Source of the DNA: JACRAO01 sp964490895
Lineage (GTDB): Bacteria; Bdellovibrionota; UBA1018
Assembly: GCA_964490895.1 (NCBI GenBank)
Contig: CAZBEI010000021.1
Span: 1 to 54,340, forward strand
Length of the DNA stretch: 54,340 nucleotides
Direction: 5' to 3'
Positions 43,592-51,219 of the stretch are shown piece by piece. The notes under the pieces were generated by a model. It ran no database searches, had not been told where the DNA came from, and saw only the letters and a program-made list of their open reading frames with translations. Positions within the stretch are counted from its first letter, which is position 1, and every line of letters begins with the position of its first letter. Both the position numbers and the translations under genes were made by a program.

Positions 43592-45529
43592 TTAGTGCCC
43601 AAACAACCCTCTGATGGCTTGCCACGCAGGAGTGCCCAAGTGATTCCACAAAGGAGCTCCTGATTCGTATAAAATTGCGGCATAGAGCCCAAGCTGCGCC
43701 ATGAGCTCAGCTAGAGAACTCGATGTACCCTGCCTTCGCATTTGTTCCTCAAGGATAGCTCTTGCCACACGTGCAGAATAAGGCTCTCCTTCATTAAAGC
43801 GCCTTCCTCTGGGGTTTGCAGCTTTTTGGATCCAATTGTAAACATCCATTGCCCCGCGAGTTGCAAATAAGTTTGCAATCGTTGGAGGAATGGGTTTTTT
43901 GCCCAACCCCGAAAGATAAACATCCACAGTGGACATGAGATCCCCAAACGCTACTGAATCAAGTGGTTGTTCAACACTTATATTCCCATCACTACGCACA
44001 TATAAAACAATCTCATTAAAAGCAGAAACCACCGCAGTCTCCCTAGAGTCCACTGGAGGAGCAGCCTCTATAGCTACAGCATCTCCACCACTCCGCTCTT
44101 GCCCCTGTCTATATTGAGCCTCTACAGAAGAAAGATCGTGATCGCGCCATCCTTTTACCCAAGCCATTGTGCGTGATATATTTTTGCCAACTTCTCGCGG
44201 ACGGATGAAAGTAAATACCTTTCCAATAGCCAAGGCTCCAGCCAAAGCAAGTCGCTTGAGGGCAAACTTGAATTGAATTTCGTCTGCAATGACCTCAATT
44301 CTTTGAGACCAAAAATCTCCCCATTGAGTTGCAATTTCTACCAAATGCCCATAGCGGTCACTGGGAGAAGTATCCTCCGAAGTCAAAGCAGTCATTGTCT
44401 CTGGAGCTAAAACCTGTGCAAGATATTCTGAGTTTTCTTTAATAAAATCACTAATCCCATCCAAGAGATCTGGATCTACAGGAACTTGGAGACCATTGAG
44501 GCCCCCCTCTAAAATGATCCTTAAATTTAACATCCGAAATGCATAGAGATAAAATCCAATGAGATAATGAGTTGATTCTTCTTTATAGTGTTCCAAAAGC
44601 AACCATTTTCGAATCATTTCTACTTCTAAACGAATAACGCTCAAATTCTCTCCCATTGGAGGAGGTGTAGCTTTGAGCTTTTTCTCACGGCTCTCAAGCG
44701 CTTTTTTTGTCAAAGTATCGCCAATTTTCTTGTCTGTTTTTCTCAACTCTCGATAAAGCTCACCAATTTTTGCATTTAAGTTTAAAAAATCCAAACTGCC
44801 TGTTGCTGGAGCAGGGGCGGCAGGGGTTCCTTTTTTAATTCTTTCACTTCTGTCTTTTTCTAATGTGCGAATCTCTCCCAGTAAATCGTAGTAATGCGAT
44901 ACGGCTTTGAAGATTTCAGAATTTGCTAAGAGATTTGCGTGTTCCTCTCCTTGAACAGCTTGGAGCGAAAACAAAATCTCCATGAGAACTCTGGTGACTT
45001 TTAATTCTGAATCAATACTAAGTTTTATAGATGAAAGAAAAAGCTGCCTTTCTTTCGAAATAAGAGACATCAACTCATCTGGATTACCCGTCGTTTTTGT
45101 AATGAGATTCTGGATGGCTTCCTTAGAAGCAGTTGTAAGCTGGATACTACGACCAAAGATTGAAAACATCAGTCGATTAAACCAAATCCACGCTGCATTT
45201 GCTACAGCGTGACTTCGGCTTCCAACTTCAGAAGCACGCGCTTCTGCCAAGCGATGAAAAGCATCCCCTGCAGGAACGGACTGGCCCTTTCGTAATTGAT
45301 CGAGAATGCTACTCGAAGCGCCCACATCAACACTAATGCTAGGAGCAACTTCTCGAAGCAGTGTTCTAGCTGCAGCTGCAGCTGGAACTGGACCCTCCAG
45401 AGTCGCCGCACATGTCCGCGCAGTTGGAGTCGGAGAGGTCCCAGGGGTAGGCCCATCCATCGCATAAAGAGAGACTGAAAAAACAAATAATAAAATCTTT
45501 GTGTAAAGCCCTAATTTCCAAAGCATCAC
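43592..45529 (-). CDS. Hypothetical exported protein, 645 residues
   Basis: Unrecognised. The N-terminus (LGLYTKILLFVFSVSLYAMD) is a signal peptide, and a Pro/Thr/Ala-rich stretch follows. The rest is helical with no obvious domain; a segment near residue 430 (LALAGALAIGKVFTF) is moderately hydrophobic. The sequence is not a barrel and not a lipoprotein. It is convergent with prfA, about 138 bp apart. It could be a periplasmic structural or secreted protein; nothing further can be said. Confidence 0.6.
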   Translation of the reverse strand: MMLWKLGLYTKILLFVFSVSLYAMDGPTPGTSPTPTARTCAATLEGPVPAAAAARTLLREVAPSISVDVGASSSILDQLRKGQSVPAGDAFHRLAEARASEVGSRSHAVANAAWIWFNRLMFSIFGRSIQLTTASKEAIQNLITKTTGNPDELMSLISKERQLFLSSIKLSIDSELKVTRVLMEILFSLQAVQGEEHANLLANSEIFKAVSHYYDLLGEIRTLEKDRSERIKKGTPAAPAPATGSLDFLNLNAKIGELYRELRKTDKKIGDTLTKKALESREKKLKATPPPMGENLSVIRLEVEMIRKWLLLEHYKEESTHYLIGFYLYAFRMLNLRIILEGGLNGLQVPVDPDLLDGISDFIKENSEYLAQVLAPETMTALTSEDTSPSDRYGHLVEIATQWGDFWSQRIEVIADEIQFKFALKRLALAGALAIGKVFTFIRPREVGKNISRTMAWVKGWRDHDLSSVEAQYRQGQERSGGDAVAIEAAPPVDSRETAVVSAFNEIVLYVRSDGNISVEQPLDSVAFGDLMSTVDVYLSGLGKKPIPPTIANLFATRGAMDVYNWIQKAANPRGRRFNEGEPYSARVARAILEEQMRRQGTSSSLAELMAQLGLYAAILYESGAPLWNHLGTPAWQAIRGLFGH

Positions 45530-45600
45530 AGTGCCTACTTATATGAAGTATTGCGCCCAGAGTCAAATTTTTCAATTTCACTCTGTCTCCCCCAACAGGT

Positions 45601-45635
45601 CCTACTCACAAAGCGGGTTGTGGACCTCTTTGCCA
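45601..45635 (+). repeat. 35-bp direct repeat, copy 1
   Basis: Identical over 35 bp to 46636-46670, same orientation. On the minus strand it encodes the C-terminus GKEVHNPLCE and a stop. The two copies bound a 1.0-kb segment with an HNH remnant and the first TumE/TumA pair. Confidence 0.9.
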
Positions 45636-45854
45636 CAGTGACTGCCGTAGGTCTTTCCCTGGTCTCTTTCGTAAACTTCTTGTTTTATCTTTGTTGGTAT
45701 ATATTTTTTTGAATTTAGAGTTCTGTGAGCTTTTGTGAGTCCCCTTGGTGCCGGCGCCGGCACTGAGTCTTTTGGTTTTTCTTCTGCTGCTTCGTTTTTT
45801 GCTATCTCTCTCTGTCTTTCATTATAAAATTTGTACTCTGGGTCAAGCTTTGAA
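45603..45854 (-). pseudogene. Tail of an HNH-nuclease-like gene
   Basis: A minus-strand frame without a usable start, open from the TAG at 45855-45857 to the stop at 45603-45605. It translates as LSKLDPEYKFYNERQREIAK and, after a Pro/Ala linker, KKYIPTKIKQEVYERDQGKT. The (R/K)YIPxxIKxxVYERDxG core is the entry to the HNH domain of a family of bacterial endonucleases with similar linkers. The domain is cut short and ends in the same GKEVHNPLCE as the secreted protein at 46637. It is a broken gene or recombination junction. Confidence 0.6.
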
Positions 45855-45872
45855 AGCTAAACGAATTTCGTA

Positions 45873-46241
45873 TTAAGCTACGGCCAACAATAACTCATCC
45901 ACTAAACTTATTGGGGTCTGTAGATCACCACGTTTGCCCTTAGATTTTTTAAAATTTATAAGGCCAAGATTTTTTAAAAATAAGAGATCCCTGTAGACTC
46001 CTCGAAATTCTCTGCCTACAGTTTCTGCTAAAATGGAGATAGAATCTGGTTTTTTATCTCGAATTGTTCTCCAGAGCTCCAAACGTTTATCAGTGAGAAC
46101 TGATCGAACTGCCGTCAATGACTCAAAATACTCACCTTTGACGGCTTTAGATGGTTTTCCATGATCAAGGGCATGGGCAACAGACCTCAATTCTGCATTA
46201 AATTCATCACGTGACTTGATTCGAATTTTTTTAATTCTCAT
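45873..46241 (-). CDS. TumA-like winged-helix antitoxin, pair 1
   Basis: A 122-residue protein with a winged-helix core (DSISILAETVGREFRGVYRDLLFLKNLGLINFKKS) of the type found in HVO_A0114/TumA antitoxins. It overlaps the upstream toxin gene by 11 bp. With a TumE-like partner it would neutralise the toxin and repress the operon. A paralogous pair is at 52122-52774. The assignment comes from the partner and from the domain shape; no biochemical detail is visible. Confidence 0.7.
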   Translation of the reverse strand: MRIKKIRIKSRDEFNAELRSVAHALDHGKPSKAVKGEYFESLTAVRSVLTDKRLELWRTIRDKKPDSISILAETVGREFRGVYRDLLFLKNLGLINFKKSKGKRGDLQTPISLVDELLLAVA

Positions 46242-46533
46242 TTTTCATCTCCTCTTTGGCAATGGCGTCTAAATAGTCTTCCACCAAAGCAGACACAGAC
46301 TTAAAGTGATAGGGTCGTTCCTCTCCATTTTTAAAATGGCAGTGATGTCCTTTTGGGTAATGGTTATCAAAAAGAACCAGCACAGTCCCAGCAAATGGAT
46401 TTACTAAAGCCAGGCGATATTTCACTCCATCGGGATATCGAATGCTTTTAGGAACTTTCCAAATGACACCATCCTGAAGCAAGCCATGCCTCAGTGTTAA
46501 TTTCTCTTTAAACATCAAAGTTGCTTTAGCCAT
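46231..46533 (-). CDS. TumE-like toxin (DUF6516), pair 1
   Basis: A 100-residue protein with the DUF6516/TumE pattern: SIRYPDGVKYRLALVN, then LFDNHYPKGHHCHFKNGEE, and a C-terminal helix DYLDAIAKEE. The second pair (52122) shares YPDGVKY and DNHxPKGxHxHF. TumE proteins are reported toxin components; the target is not evident here. The promoter ends about 10 bp before the ATG, and no Shine-Dalgarno is seen. Confidence 0.75.
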   Translation of the reverse strand: MAKATLMFKEKLTLRHGLLQDGVIWKVPKSIRYPDGVKYRLALVNPFAGTVLVLFDNHYPKGHHCHFKNGEERPYHFKSVSALVEDYLDAIAKEEMKNEN

Positions 46534-46543
46534 TGCACATTAA

Positions 46544-46572
46544 ACTATGACATATAATGACATATATATCAA
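46544..46572 (-). promoter_or_regulatory. Promoter and tandem 10-bp repeats of TumE/TumA pair 1
   Basis: On the minus strand, TTGATA (46567-46572) and CATAGT (46544-46549) are 17 bp apart. The spacer holds two head-to-tail copies of TATATGTCAT (plus-strand 46547-46556 and 46557-46566), one turn apart, a likely antitoxin site. Predicted transcription starts within 3-4 bp of the ATG at 46533. Confidence 0.55.
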
Positions 46573-46635
46573 TAATATTTTTTACAAGAATTGTATAGGC
46601 AGATTTTGGGCTATTCAAGCGACAGCACGGCTGCC

Positions 46636-46670
46636 CCTACTCACAAAGCGGGTTGTGGACCTCTTTGCCA
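46636..46670 (+). repeat. 35-bp direct repeat, copy 2
   Basis: Identical to 45601-45635. It is the 3' end of the secreted-protein gene at 46637, so the repeat has the look of an attachment site or of a duplication at the end of a gene. Confidence 0.9.
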
Positions 46671-47086
46671 TACTTTTTCTGGATTTTTTCAATATTGGCT
46701 GTTTTTTCCATTTCCTGAGCCAGGGCTTTTTTAGCATCCGAGAGAACACACACCTCGTTTGTAACAAGAGCAAGAATGAGTCGAGCTGTTTCTTTAAGTC
46801 CATCGTTGATCAGAATGTCCCCATATTTGAGGGTTCTCATCAGTTGAGTTCCCGCAAAAAGATCCATTGTGTATTCGTTCAAAAAACCACCTGCTGTTTT
46901 TATAAAACACAGGCAGTGGGGCAGATTTTTTGGTGTGACTTGTGCTGTACACACAAGATTCAATTTCTGGCCATCTTTCTCTACCGAGTAAACTTGCCCA
47001 GGTTGCAGTAAAACCGTCAAGGATTCCGGCGGCTCTTGCGAAAACGCAGGCCCTGCGAGACAAAGAACAAGTAAAAAATATTTCAT
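46637..47086 (-). CDS. Small exported hypothetical protein
   Basis: 149 residues from the ATG at 47086, with a GGGGGAT ribosome site; an ATG 63 bp earlier is unlikely because the signal peptide MKYFLLVLCLAGPAFS begins here. The mature part has several cysteines (LVCTAQ, HCLCFI, EVCVLS, PLCE) and may form disulfides. No family is recognised. Its last 35 bp are duplicated at 45601. Confidence 0.65.
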   Translation of the reverse strand: MKYFLLVLCLAGPAFSQEPPESLTVLLQPGQVYSVEKDGQKLNLVCTAQVTPKNLPHCLCFIKTAGGFLNEYTMDLFAGTQLMRTLKYGDILINDGLKETARLILALVTNEVCVLSDAKKALAQEMEKTANIEKIQKKYGKEVHNPLCE

Positions 47087-47189
47087 TGTGGATCCCCCTG
47101 CGCTTCTAAGACCTACGAGAGCAATACAACGTTTGACGCAATGTTTCAAGTGGATCTTGTAGGAACGAGCATTTATTTATTGACGAGCC

Positions 47190-47525
47190 CTAACGCTTAG
47201 GCTGCTTGAGCAGGTGAGTACGGATTTTATCCAAAGGAGCGTTCCATTTTATGCAAACCTCTCCATCAGAATCCATTTTACAAAAAGCATCTGAAATATA
47301 AACTACTCCAGATGCATTATTTTTGATCTCTACATCTTCTGCAAGCACTGCTAGTTTATCCAAAGCGCTCAGAAACTGAACCTCAGAAAGCTCAAAACTA
47401 TTATAATGGACTTTGTACCCTGTGGATGACTCGATCTCTTCAATTCGTGCATCTATTTTTTGCTGGAGCTTCTCTTGAGATTGTTTAATTTCTTCGGGTG
47501 TGGGTTGGTTATATGGATAGGTCAT
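47190..47525 (-). CDS. Hypothetical protein, 111 residues
   Basis: An acidic soluble protein (MTYPYNQPTPEEIKQSQEKL, a probable coiled coil up to residue ~38; later AEDVEIKNNASGVVYISDAF). No signal peptide or known domain. The start lies inside the end of a short upstream frame (47509-47667), so the pair may once have been translationally coupled. Confidence 0.5.
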   Translation of the reverse strand: MTYPYNQPTPEEIKQSQEKLQQKIDARIEEIESSTGYKVHYNSFELSEVQFLSALDKLAVLAEDVEIKNNASGVVYISDAFCKMDSDGEVCIKWNAPLDKIRTHLLKQPKR

Positions 47526-47667
47526 CCATCACTTTAAACCCACCAAAAAAAGATTGACGCACCACATAATCAAGATATGCAGCTCTGGCCATTAAGCTAT
47601 CGCCACATCCTTGAGCAAAGAGCTTTAAACTCTCAGGGTCTGGAGCAGCTGAACAGTTCAGTGCCAA
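47509..47667 (-). pseudogene. C-terminal gene fragment
   Basis: A minus-strand frame with only TTG as possible start translates as LALNCSAAPDPESLKLFAQG then CGDSLMARAAYLDYVVRQSF. The composition is protein-like and the stop overlaps the next start, but it is too short to be complete. The frame next to it carries MTEFRECIYLKFG just upstream, so a frameshift may have broken a longer gene. Confidence 0.35.
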
Positions 47668-47782
47668 ATTTCAGATAGATACATTCTCTGAACTCGGTCA
47701 TGTTGGTTCAACAATTTTTACGGGTAAGTGCGCAAGACAAGATAATTAAAAGCATGTAACGCTTTACCTTGTAGCTTTATGC

Positions 47783-47965
47783 TCAGAAAAGTTCTTTTAC
47801 GTGGAGAGGCTTTAGTTTTAGGAACTCAAACACCTTCGCGCATAGCCCAAAAGAGTTTGTTGGTTTTCTTCGAGCGTTTTTTAATCGTGCTATTCCAATA
47901 ATGATTTCTTTCAGATCAAAATCTATCATATCGTATTCTTTCAATTGTTTTGCGTATTTCTTCAT
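47783..47965 (-). CDS. Small hypothetical protein, 60 residues
   Basis: MKKYAKQLKEYDMIDFDLKE and a C-terminal FEFLKLKPLHVKELF. An AAGGAGAG ribosome site lies 7 bp upstream, which supports translation. No partner toxin is adjacent and no family is recognised. Confidence 0.5.
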   Translation of the reverse strand: MKKYAKQLKEYDMIDFDLKEIIIGIARLKNARRKPTNSFGLCAKVFEFLKLKPLHVKELF

Positions 47966-48072
47966 AGGACTTTCTCTCCTTTTTATTTGCGGATCGAGAA
48001 CTGATATGATCCCACTCGAATTCGAATGAATCTGATTGAGTATACATGTTGTTTTAGGCTAAGTGGAAAAAT

Positions 48073-48717
48073 TTACCACCTGTATTTAATTCCCAGCGAA
48101 AAATAATCCGAACCTCCGATCACTCCATCTATTAAGCCAAAAATACCAGAGCGGTGATGGAGTCTCAGAAGAGCCAACCACTTTTGATCTTGAGTGAAAT
48201 TAAAAGTAAACTCGATGCTCAGATGATAAAGCAAGCGATTTGATTTTGAAATGTGCTTAGTTTCTAGATCAGGAGGCTCTGTAGCATAAGAAAGGCCGTT
48301 TCCAAAACCAAAGCTACCCCCATAAAAACGACTCCAGGGAGTTTGTAGCCATCGGATGACAAAAGATCCAGCAAAAGAAAAAACATTCCATCTTTCAAGG
48401 TGCTTAGTGATTTGAGCCTCTGCTTCTAAAGCCACCAAATTTTTAATATTCAATAACTCATGGCTATATCCAAGGCTTAAAATCCCATCTGGGGTGAGTG
48501 CAAGATCTTTGAGATGAATCAGGTCTGTCAATGGAGTTGGGGTGCCAATGCCTCCATAAAAAATAAGGGAATGTTCGTAGGCAAAACAGGGTTTGATTTG
48601 CCCAAATGTTAAGCTAAAATAAAAAATAAGAATGATAAAAAATAGAGTTCTCTGTTTTTTAAGCTTATTGTTTTTAAGTTCTCTCAGCTGTGCCACTTCT
48701 CCTAGTTTACAACACAT
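48073..48717 (-). CDS. Outer-membrane protein, acyloxyacyl hydrolase/PagL-like
   Basis: A 214-residue protein with a hydrophobic leader (TLFFIILIFYFSLTFG) and beta-rich mature part ending ALLRLHHRSGIFGLIDGVIG then GSDYFSLGIKYRW. The HHRSGxFG block near the end is shared with proteins annotated as acyloxyacyl hydrolase or lipid A 3-O-deacylase (PagL-like), where His and Ser act in catalysis. The length and terminal aromatic residue fit an outer-membrane barrel. The first 86 bp overlap the start of a divergent gene, and the start codon is uncertain (ATG 48717 or GTG 48696). Confidence 0.65.
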   Translation of the reverse strand: MCCKLGEVAQLRELKNNKLKKQRTLFFIILIFYFSLTFGQIKPCFAYEHSLIFYGGIGTPTPLTDLIHLKDLALTPDGILSLGYSHELLNIKNLVALEAEAQITKHLERWNVFSFAGSFVIRWLQTPWSRFYGGSFGFGNGLSYATEPPDLETKHISKSNRLLYHLSIEFTFNFTQDQKWLALLRLHHRSGIFGLIDGVIGGSDYFSLGIKYRW

Positions 48718-49402
48718 TAAAAAAGAGTCTATTGATCAAATTCCTATTTTGCCACTTGGAGTTTCCAGCTGGCGCCTAATTTATGCACATGCCTTTCCTC
48801 CTGAAGTGAGAGATTTTGTTTTCCCGTTTTATTGGGAACATGGATTTTTAGAAAAGCTCACTCTCGTTTGGGCTCCGCTTCCCTTCGAAATGCGCTATTT
48901 ATTCTATCAGAACGAAGAAATGTGGCTCAGCGGGCACACTTCTCTTTTAGGAAGCATTTACACGAGAGATATTAATTTTTATTGGAGGCCTGACCTCGGA
49001 TTTGTTTTAAGAAAAAAAGTGACACCTTGGCTGGCTTTCGAAAGCGAACTTTTTTTGCAGTTAGAAGTAAAACGCTCCCGCGAAGATGCACTTGCCAGAA
49101 CTTACGTTGCCAGACAAGGAGCGTTATTCCAGCCTTTTCCTTTTTTGTTGTTATCGGCATCTCTTTTAGCTCTCAATGAAAAAGGCGAAACAATAGCTCG
49201 TTATTTGGGAGCTGTTCCAAAAGAAAACCAAGGGAGTCAAGCTTCCGAAAAATCTCGTTGGCGCTTTCCTCTTTCGACAGACGTAATTCTGCAGTTGTCG
49301 CCCCAGTGGCAGATTTTATTTAATTTAACTTTCTATCATTTTGGATATGGAGGCGAAAAAGTAAGTGCGCCTTTGTATGTATCTTTGGTTTATTTTTGGT
49401 AG
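48632..49402 (+). CDS. Putative outer-membrane lipoprotein/barrel of unknown function
   Basis: A 256-residue protein starting with a lipoprotein-type signal (VLCFLSLLFLSSLSC, lipobox SLSC). The mature part alternates polar and aromatic residues (DINFYWRPDLGFVLRKKVTP; ILFNLTFYHFGYGGEKVSAP) and ends YVSLVYFW, like a barrel strand. No family recognised. Its start lies inside the antisense leader region of the PagL-like gene, so the two signal peptides are encoded on opposite strands of the same DNA. Both may form an envelope pair. Confidence 0.6.
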   Translation: MIKNRVLCFLSLLFLSSLSCATSPSLQHIKKESIDQIPILPLGVSSWRLIYAHAFPPEVRDFVFPFYWEHGFLEKLTLVWAPLPFEMRYLFYQNEEMWLSGHTSLLGSIYTRDINFYWRPDLGFVLRKKVTPWLAFESELFLQLEVKRSREDALARTYVARQGALFQPFPFLLLSASLLALNEKGETIARYLGAVPKENQGSQASEKSRWRFPLSTDVILQLSPQWQILFNLTFYHFGYGGEKVSAPLYVSLVYFW

Positions 49403-49420
49403 AACAGCCTTCTCATGGAG

Positions 49421-49609
49421 CTACTCCCACTCAATCGTAGCTGGAGGCTTAGACGAAATATCATAGACCACACGGTTCACAGTTCTGACTTCGTTGCAAA
49501 TACGATTCGAAATCCTACCCATTTGCATGAGCTTTTCTTGGCACTCCCCAAAAGACGACTCATGGCCAGTGTAATTGTGAAAATGGGAAGCCCCATGGAG
49601 ATTTGTCAA
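49421..49609 (-). pseudogene. C-terminal fragment of GMP synthase (guaA)
   Basis: The last ~32 residues, GRISNRICNEVRTVNRVVYD followed by ISSKPPATIEWE, are the universal C-terminus of GMP synthase. Upstream in the frame the sequence no longer resembles GuaA and enters a dispersed repeat. The full enzyme (~515 residues) is not present, so this is a relic or a recombination scar of a guaA gene located elsewhere. Confidence 0.8.
49522..49602 (+). repeat. Dispersed repeat copy R1
   Basis: Contains ATGGCCAGTGTAATTGTGA and AATGGGAAGCCCCATGGAG, matching the cores of R2 and R3; its left half (49522-49575) matches R4 in reverse orientation. It lies between the outer-membrane gene and the frameshifted exported gene. 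Confidence 0.6.
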
Positions 49610-49843
49610 ATGTGGAAAGCATTTACGTCTTTACTTCCCGCGCCGGAAGTGCATTTTGTCACCAATCCGCCTCCACCAAAATCAGCTGATCCCCCCTCCT
49701 GCTTCCACAAAGCTACTGAGGGGATTACCTAACGCTGATAAAAATAGTTTACTTATTGGTGCGCATAGTCTAAATGCTTATTTCGGCTCTGCATGAGGCT
49801 CATGCGGGTTCCGCTGATTAGAAATTACGAAAAGGATAAAAAT

Positions 49844-50264
49844 ATGGATATGAAGTTTTTTATGTTGTGCGCCGTCGCGTCGGCTTTAAGTTCAACCTTT
49901 CCGACTGCGTCCCGCGCAAATCCCCAGGACGCTCTGAACGCTAAGATCACTGCTGTCGTTAATTCCGACTCAGTCGTGAAGGCCGTCACCCAGTCCGTTG
50001 AAGGAAAATATGAGCTCTTTGTTCGTTACACTTCTACCCGATTACGATGCCCGGGGCTCCTCGATTGGAAAGAACCCTTCCTTCGACGATAAAATTCTTT
50101 CAGCTGGTAAGAGCATGCGAACTGTCGGAACCGGCCCGAGTCCTAGGGCATCCTATTTCTCGGCGATCAACGTCGGAACTACAGATTTGAAGACTCAGAC
50201 GCAAACAGGCGGAGTTTTCAACGTGACAATTCATGTAACTATTCAGCCAAGCGAATCCCCATAG
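49844..50264 (+). pseudogene. Frameshifted exported protein gene
   Basis: Frame one from the ATG at 49844 (weak AAAGGA upstream) gives a signal peptide, MKFFMLCAVASALSSTFPTA, then RANPQDALNAKITAVVNSDS and more, and reaches a stop at 50092. Frame two continues the same protein from about 50045 (DYDARGSSIGKNPSFDDKIL, then SAGKSMRTVGTGPSPRAS) to 50264. A single indel between about 50015 and 50050 would join them. The gene is visibly richer in G and C than its neighbours, suggesting recent transfer. No domain is recognised. Confidence 0.65.
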
Positions 50265-50322
50265 GACTTCTCATTCTCACAATTGCACTGGCTATTGGGG
50301 CTTGAGTTTCCATAGCTGATTT
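50257..50322 (-). repeat. Dispersed repeat copy R2
   Basis: On the minus strand it matches R3 at about nine of ten positions over ~66 bp (for example ATGGAAACTCAAGCCCCAAT and GCAATTGTGAGAATG). It begins at the 3' end of the frameshifted exported gene. Confidence 0.75.
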
Positions 50323-50628
50323 CAAATCCCTTCTTAAAAAGCAGAAATTCGCCTTAAGAGACTTACGATTGCTATACAAACTGGATGTCCCGTTAAAAAA
50401 GACAGACCTATCCTGGCAGATGTCCTCCTAGTTTTTGGATTAATATACCTAAAAGTGTAAACCATGTGTCCGGTTTATACCCGTTTGGCTGGGGGAACAG
50501 GATACTACACGAACCATTGGTCGTGGTTCGTAACTATGTGGCACCATGGATGAAATCTAAGGTTTACCCCTTCAAGCTGGCAAGCTAATTTTAAAATTTG
50601 TAGGTTTTTCATTTCATACAAAAATAAA
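50323..50628. other. Gene-free stretch with a hairpin
   Basis: About 300 bp without a supported gene. It contains a perfect hairpin, ACGAACCA (50509-50516) with TGGTTCGT (50524-50531) and a 7-nt loop. The segment around 50455-50480 (GTGTAAACCATGTGTCCGG) resembles terminal sequence of an insertion element, but no transposase is present. Confidence 0.35.
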
Positions 50629-50664
50629 TTGGCTTTTGAATAAAAATAGTATTATAATAATACT
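50629..50664 (+). promoter_or_regulatory. Promoter and palindromic operator of the nucleotidyltransferase pair
   Basis: TTGGCT (50629-50634), 18-bp spacer, TATAAT (50653-50658). A perfect inverted repeat AGTATTAT-A-ATAATACT (50648-50664) covers the -10 box. An AGGAGAG ribosome site sits 3 bp before the ATG at 50677, so this message has a normal leader. Confidence 0.7.
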
Positions 50665-50676
50665 ACAGGAGAGAAT

Positions 50677-51219
50677 ATGAATGAAAGTATTAGAAATCTT
50701 CTGGGTGCTCTAGGTGAACTTAATACCTGGCTAGCCACAAGACAAACCCATATAAAATTAACTGTTATCGGAAGGTTTGCTTTCTACCTTAGTGGAATTG
50801 CAGAGCTCTCAACGACTGATATCGATACAGTCAATGCTCTTGAGGAAGAGGTGTTTAAAAAAATTCAAGATATTGGAATCGCAAACGGGATGAAACCAGA
50901 ATGGCTTAATGATAATTCAGAAGGGCTATCTCTCCCAGAGAATTTTGAAGCACGTCTTATAGAAAAGAAAAATTTTTCAAATATTGAAATTAAATATGCC
51001 TCTCGGTTTGATCTCATCTGCTTGAAAGCTGCGGCTTACGTGGGTCGAGGTTTTGATGACCCAAAAGACTTTCAGGACCTTTTATTACTGAAACCCAACT
51101 GTACAGAAATTGAGAAGGCAATTACATTTATCAAAAAACACTATAGCCCACCACGAGCTAAATTTTTTCCAGACTTTGAGGATAGATTGAATGAACTCCG
51201 ATCCATTACAAAAAATTGA
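50677..51219 (+). CDS. Nucleotidyltransferase-like protein (DUF6036 type)
   Basis: A 180-residue protein with a minimal nucleotidyltransferase fold: KLTVIGRFAFYLSGIAELST gives the first strand and helix, and STTDIDTV provides the metal-binding D-x-D. The usual GG of the helix cap is GR. The central part (ASRFDLICLKAAAYVGRGFDDPKDFQDLL) matches the DUF6036 region that follows the motif in AbiEii-like and related enzymes. In type IV-like and MenAT systems such enzymes add nucleotides to tRNA or proteins. It overlaps the partner gene by 29 bp. A palindromic operator controls both. Confidence 0.75.
   Translation: MNESIRNLLGALGELNTWLATRQTHIKLTVIGRFAFYLSGIAELSTTDIDTVNALEEEVFKKIQDIGIANGMKPEWLNDNSEGLSLPENFEARLIEKKNFSNIEIKYASRFDLICLKAAAYVGRGFDDPKDFQDLLLLKPNCTEIEKAITFIKKHYSPPRAKFFPDFEDRLNELRSITKN

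Noticed and set aside
49728..49740. Integron attC core site (ACCTAAC) and GTTAGGT at 54301
   Set aside because: Seven-base matches of these degenerate motifs occur by chance; no paired core sites or integrase were seen.
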